NCBI GenBank assembly: GCA_021613375.1
Contig: CM038704.1
Location: forward strand, 36,950,162 to 37,014,161
Length of the DNA stretch: 64,000 bases
Source of the DNA: Megaleporinus macrocephalus
Taxonomy: Eukaryota; Chordata; Actinopteri; Characiformes; Anostomidae
Direction of reading: 5' to 3'
Shown: positions 60,113 to 64,000 of the stretch, one piece after another
How positions within the stretch are numbered: the first letter of the stretch is position 1
How the letters are laid out: every line of letters starts with the position of its first letter
Notes under the pieces: model-generated
Databases searched by the model: none
Told to the model about the DNA's origin: nothing
The model's input: the letters and a program-made list of their open reading frames with translations, nothing else
Program-made: the position numbers and the translations under genes

Positions 60113-61080
60113 TAGGCAAGGCAAGTTTATTTGTATAGCACTTTTCATACACAGTGGCAACTCAAAGTGCTTTACATAAATAAAGAAATAAGAAACAAAG
60201 CACTAAAATAAATCAGTTAAAAGAAATAAATACGCTGAGGCTACGTTTTTTCTTGAATGTAAAACACTCAGATGGTTATAGCAAGCTAGAAGTAGGAAAT
60301 AAGAATAAGGTTTAAAAGTGCTGTTGGACTGTGTGCTCAGAAAATATTTACAAAAAAGAAAATGAAACATAAAAAATGAAGAAAGAGGTTTAAAATTAAT
60401 AACTAACAGTTCAGTAAGAGTAAGAGTTTTAAACTGAGCTGCTCAAACAGGAATGTTTTCAGTCTGGATTTAAAGGTGTCCAGTGTTGGGGCTCTTCTAA
60501 TACTCTCGCTCAACTGATTCCATTTAACAGCAGCATAGTAACCAAACACTGCTTCCCCGTGCTTAGTCTTTACCTTAGGAAGGACTAGCTGACTACTTTG
60601 TAACGATCTAAGAGTTCTGCTCGGCTCATATCGCTGTACTAGATCACACAGATATGCTGGTCCTATACCATTTAGCCATTTATAGAGCAGTAACAGGACC
60701 TTGAAGTCTATTCTGTAACAGACTGGTATCCAGTGTAAGATTTAAGAATGGTGGGATGTGTTCCCTTCTTTTGCTCCAAGTGAGAACTCTGGTGGCTGCA
60801 TTCTGAATTAGCTGAAGCTGTTTGATTGTCTTTTTTTGGAAGTCCAGTTAGGAGAGCATTACAGTAATCGATCCTGCTGGAAACAAAGGCATGGATGAGT
60901 TTCTCTAGGTCTAAATCCCTAATCCTCTTAATGTTTTTATGATGATAGAATGCTGATTTGGTAACGGCTTTAATATGACTTCTAAAACTGAGATCAGAGT
61001 CCATTAGTACACCAAGATTACGAGCTAGCTCTGTAGATTTCAGGGCTCTGGAACTGAGATATGCAATTCCATCATTTATT
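60113..61080 (-). pseudogene. 5'-truncated LINE (L2/CR1-like) with 3' tail
   Basis: The minus strand (from about 61004) encodes MDSDLSFRSHIKAVTKSAFY, a linker, KLIHAFVSSRIDYCNALLTG and LPKK, the conserved C-terminal region of a LINE reverse transcriptase. Frameshifts follow. The 3' end (60113-60185) has the tail AGTTTATTTGTATAGCACTT followed by CAAAGTGCTTTACAT, very common in fish. Truncation from the 5' side is typical of target-primed reverse transcription. It lies in the same orientation as mgat5b. Confidence 0.85.
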
Positions 61081-62085
61081 TCATTTTAATCATTTAGTCA
61101 TAATTACATAAGAGTGATAACTGAAACTCATTGTTTGTTTCTATCATCTACTATTTTGTTAATATTCTGAACGTGCAACAAAGATTGTGTCCAGCAGAGA
61201 CAAGCAGTCTGAAAAGAGTGTTTATAACAGGCCTGCGTCGATGATAAATGACTGGGCTACATGCAGTGGAATAATTGAATTATCGCTCCGAAAATTTGAA
61301 CATATTATATACATTATATATTTAAAATGGCTTATTTATTGAATTTACTTGATTTAACGTCAACATGAATAAAATATATGAGATCAACACAAGTACTGCT
61401 GGAAGTAAAACTTCCAAAACTGTGTGGATGTAATATATTCATATTTTATTCATGAACTCAAGTGAACACAATGCAGCAGTTTTTCAGTGCATATAGAATT
61501 TCAATCTTTTCTTCTTTGCTTCTAAGAAAAAGTCGAGTAGAGTTTGGTTTGCATTTGTTTTACTGTACCTTTTGGCAAAAAACAACACTCCTATTACTTT
61601 TTGCTGTCTATTGTGGTGTAGATATTGATATTATATTGATATTGATATATGATGGATTAAATTATTCAAAACAGATTTTGGTTTCCTCCTGAGTCAACAC
61701 TTACCACTCTCCACCACAAGCTGAAACTTTTACCCATGAAGCTGAAAGTTACTGATATGACTTATGGCTTTATATATATTTTTTAAAAAACCTACTTTAA
61801 TCACACTGTGCGAATGTTCTGCTCACTTATATCTTACATTTTCAGCTTGTTTGCCAAATGGACGACAGAACCCACAACATTTCAATGTTAAGTCGTTTCT
61901 CTGTTATCATTTCTGAAGTTCAGGGTTTCTTATGCATTGCTTCAACATGTGCATGACTGTGCAAAGGATGTCTCATTTGTGTTGTGGTTAACCTTTAGAA
62001 CTCAAGCCATATCTGGAAGTGTGTTTTGTGGCTTTGACATTCAAGCAAAAAGTTATGCAACACCTTCATCACCCAAGTAAAAAAG
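61081..62085. other. Unassigned AT-rich sequence
   Basis: Nothing recognised; the 76-codon frame at 61462 has no motif. Confidence 0.4.
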
Positions 62086-62089
62086 TAGC

Positions 62090-62466
62090 CGACGCCCAAC
62101 TTAATAACATGTGTCACCTTTGACCTGTAAAGGCAGACAAGTTTTCCACATCACTGTGGATGAATTCTGGCCCACTCTTCTTTTCAGGACTGCTTTCATT
62201 CAGCCAGCCTGGAAAGCTTTCGAATATGAACTACCCATTTAAGGTCCTACCACAGCATCTCAACGGGGATCAAGGCAAGATTTTGACTAGACCACTCTAA
62301 AATCTTTATATGTTCCTTTTAGTCATTTACAGGTGGACGCGCAGACGTGCTTTGGATCGTTGTCTTGCTGGGTAATGTGACTGGACTGATGACTAGAATG
62401 TCTCCATGATTTTCAGGCAGACAGCAAAATTCATGATTCCATCAATTATGGCAGGTCTTCCAGGGC
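62090..62466. mobile_element. DNA transposon fragment
   Basis: TGGATGAATTCTGGCCCACT, AACTACCCATTTAAGGTCCT, CACAGCATCTCAACGGGG, TGACTAGACCACTC and TTTGGATCGTTGTCTTGCTG follow the order of an abundant fish DNA transposon. The superfamily is not certain from memory. The minus strand may be the transposase strand. Confidence 0.6.
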
Positions 62467-62580
62467 AACATGCATGGTTTTAAAAGGGTGGGCAGGTAGG
62501 CTAGTGCTTCCCCTGAAATTTGATTGGCCACCCCAGATGACACCCCAAAATTTCTGCCATGTTATTTGCCTCTTTTAAGT
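62467..62580. repeat. Dispersed repeat shared with 33866-33972 (inverted)
   Basis: ATGCATGGTTTTAAAAGGGT, CCTGAAATTTGATTGGCC and CCCCAAAATTTCTGCCATG are the inverse of the 33.9-kb copy. Confidence 0.65.
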
Positions 62581-63539
62581 GATGAGCTCACACCCTCACA
62601 CTTTTATATCATGAGCACATCCTTTCTGTAGCCCCTTGCAGAGAGTTACTTGGCTGTTGGCAATCAGGGGAACAACTTTAAGACCTTTCTCTATCCCCGT
62701 ACCACCCTGTCCCTCCAACTTCATGCTCTAACATTCACATTGTTGATACTATCCATCATGCCTTCGCCACCCCATACTTTTTCATAGAACTACCACATAT
62801 TGGTTAATTATGTAGGTAGCTTTTTTTATCGCACAGGGCCAGCTGGTATTGCATGTTGTATTTTTTCTTAATAAATGAAATGATCATTTAAAAATTGTTT
62901 TGTTGCTTAGATTGTCTTTGTTTTAAATGAAATATACTGTAAATATATAAAAATTGTTAACTGTGACAATTACAAAAATGTTGTGTATTAATAAGGGCTG
63001 CACGATATATCGTTTCAGCGTCGTCATTGCAATTAATTTGTTTGACCATTAAAAGCGCCACCACAAAGCTCTGTATGACGAGTGCGACGCCAGATCTAGA
63101 TGCTATTGAAAGTAGAAAACTGTTTAGATGCCTTTGCCAGCATCTCACCGTATGGGAAAGTTTCAAAACAACATCAAGAAATCACTGTTGCAATAACTTT
63201 TCACCTCGCAAAAGACATACCAGTTAACACAGCTACCAAAGAGGGCTTTAAAAACATGATCTGGTTACTTAATAAGCAGCATGTAGCGCCGTCACAAGCG
63301 TATTTTTTCATTTGTAAATTGCCTCCCAGAGTCATACAAGAGGTGCAAGGCACACGTTGAAACCGAGCTGTCGCAAGTGGACTATTATGCAGCTACAACA
63401 GACATGTGGACCAGCCGGACAGCGGAACCTTACATAAGTCTTACTGTCCATTACATTAATTAGGATTTCCAACTGAAAAGTCACTGTTTGCAAACAGCAT
63501 TTTTCCCAGAGCATCATCTAGGGTAAGAAACATGCATTA

Positions 63540-63640
63540 TTATTATTCAAGAGATTCAAGAGTTTTATTGTCATATGCACAGCAGAAACAGACAGCTACA
63601 CTGTACAATGACATTTTTACTTTGCTGTTCTTCCATTCAC
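63540..63640. mobile_element. Retroelement tail nested in the hAT element
   Basis: ATTCAAGAGTTTTATTGTCA and TATGCACAGCAGAAACAG match a common fish non-LTR 3' tail. It is followed by an A-rich run. Confidence 0.55.
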
Positions 63641-63657
63641 CAATAGATAAAGATAAC

Positions 63658-63785
<128 letters not shown>

Positions 63786-64000
63786 AAGTTGAAGTAAATA
63801 ATTATGATGGATCATTTACTTCTCGTGACTTTTGGTCAAATCTGGTGAAAAGTCCTGCATTGCTTAATATCGCAATATACTGTATATCAAAGCAAAAAAC
63901 AATCCTGCTATGTCAATTTTTTCAGTATCGTGCAGCCCTAGTATCCTAAGAACCTGAAGCATGATATCATCAAGCTTTGATGAAAATCTTGAAATTAGTT

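Overview
The window is nuclear DNA of a ray-finned fish, probably an otophysan teleost close to characins. The case rests on one recognisable vertebrate coding exon with GT-AG splice sites, on the repeat types (Tc1/mariner, hAT, L2-like LINE, tRNA-type SINE, short LTRs, many TA and GA microsatellites) and on a dispersed repeat I associate with otophysan genomes (9.2-9.7 kb and 53.9-54.3 kb). The species call is inference. There is no bacterial or viral gene, no operon and no CRISPR array.

The only coding sequence I can support is a 170-bp internal exon at 59197-59366 on the minus strand. It matches MGAT5B (N-acetylglucosaminyltransferase Vb/IX), not its paralogue MGAT5. Earlier exons should lie beyond 64000 and later ones below 59197. 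I found no second exon, so most of the window is probably one very long mgat5b intron plus part of the preceding one. Short exons may have been missed.

Layout. 0.6-1 kb: LTR-like sequence. 4.6-5.2 kb: complex non-repetitive block. 5.4-7.7 kb: transposon carrying a 36-bp minisatellite and a nested inverted-repeat element. 9.2-11.9 kb: dispersed repeat, a Tc1 derivative inside a TA microsatellite, non-LTR tail and SINE. 12.3-17.4 kb: a 5.1-kb array of a 21-bp unit with higher-order repeats. 18.65-18.96 kb: solo LTR with target duplication. 20-25.3 kb: hAT-like element, a decayed 32-bp minisatellite, a triplication, a DNA transposon and a LINE tail. 26.5-29.4 kb: 34-bp minisatellite. 30.6-33 kb: L2-like relic split by a MITE, then an LTR-like block. 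35-39.4 kb: two purine tracts, a ZNF143-type site, and a solo LTR nested in a MITE. 40-41.8 kb: 67-bp array split by a Tc1-like element. 42.7-43.4 kb: a second Tc1 relic. 43.5-45.9 kb: inverted repeat with an 819-bp hAT element in one arm. 46.2-47.7 kb: 454-bp tandem array. 48-54.3 kb: LTRs, repeat tails and inverted repeats. 59.2 kb: the exon. 59.7-61.1 kb: decayed minisatellite and LINE 3' end. 63-63.9 kb: hAT element with a broken transposase.

Several complex, non-repetitive blocks rich in homeodomain-type cores (4.6, 17.7, 36.7, 39.6, 42.2, 53.5 and 54.5 kb) could be conserved non-coding elements. That needs cross-species alignment. I saw no new gene system. What stands out is repeat architecture: a helically phased 21-bp satellite with recent higher-order duplication, a large palindrome dated by a hAT insertion, and arrays whose repeat phase proves clean transposon insertion.
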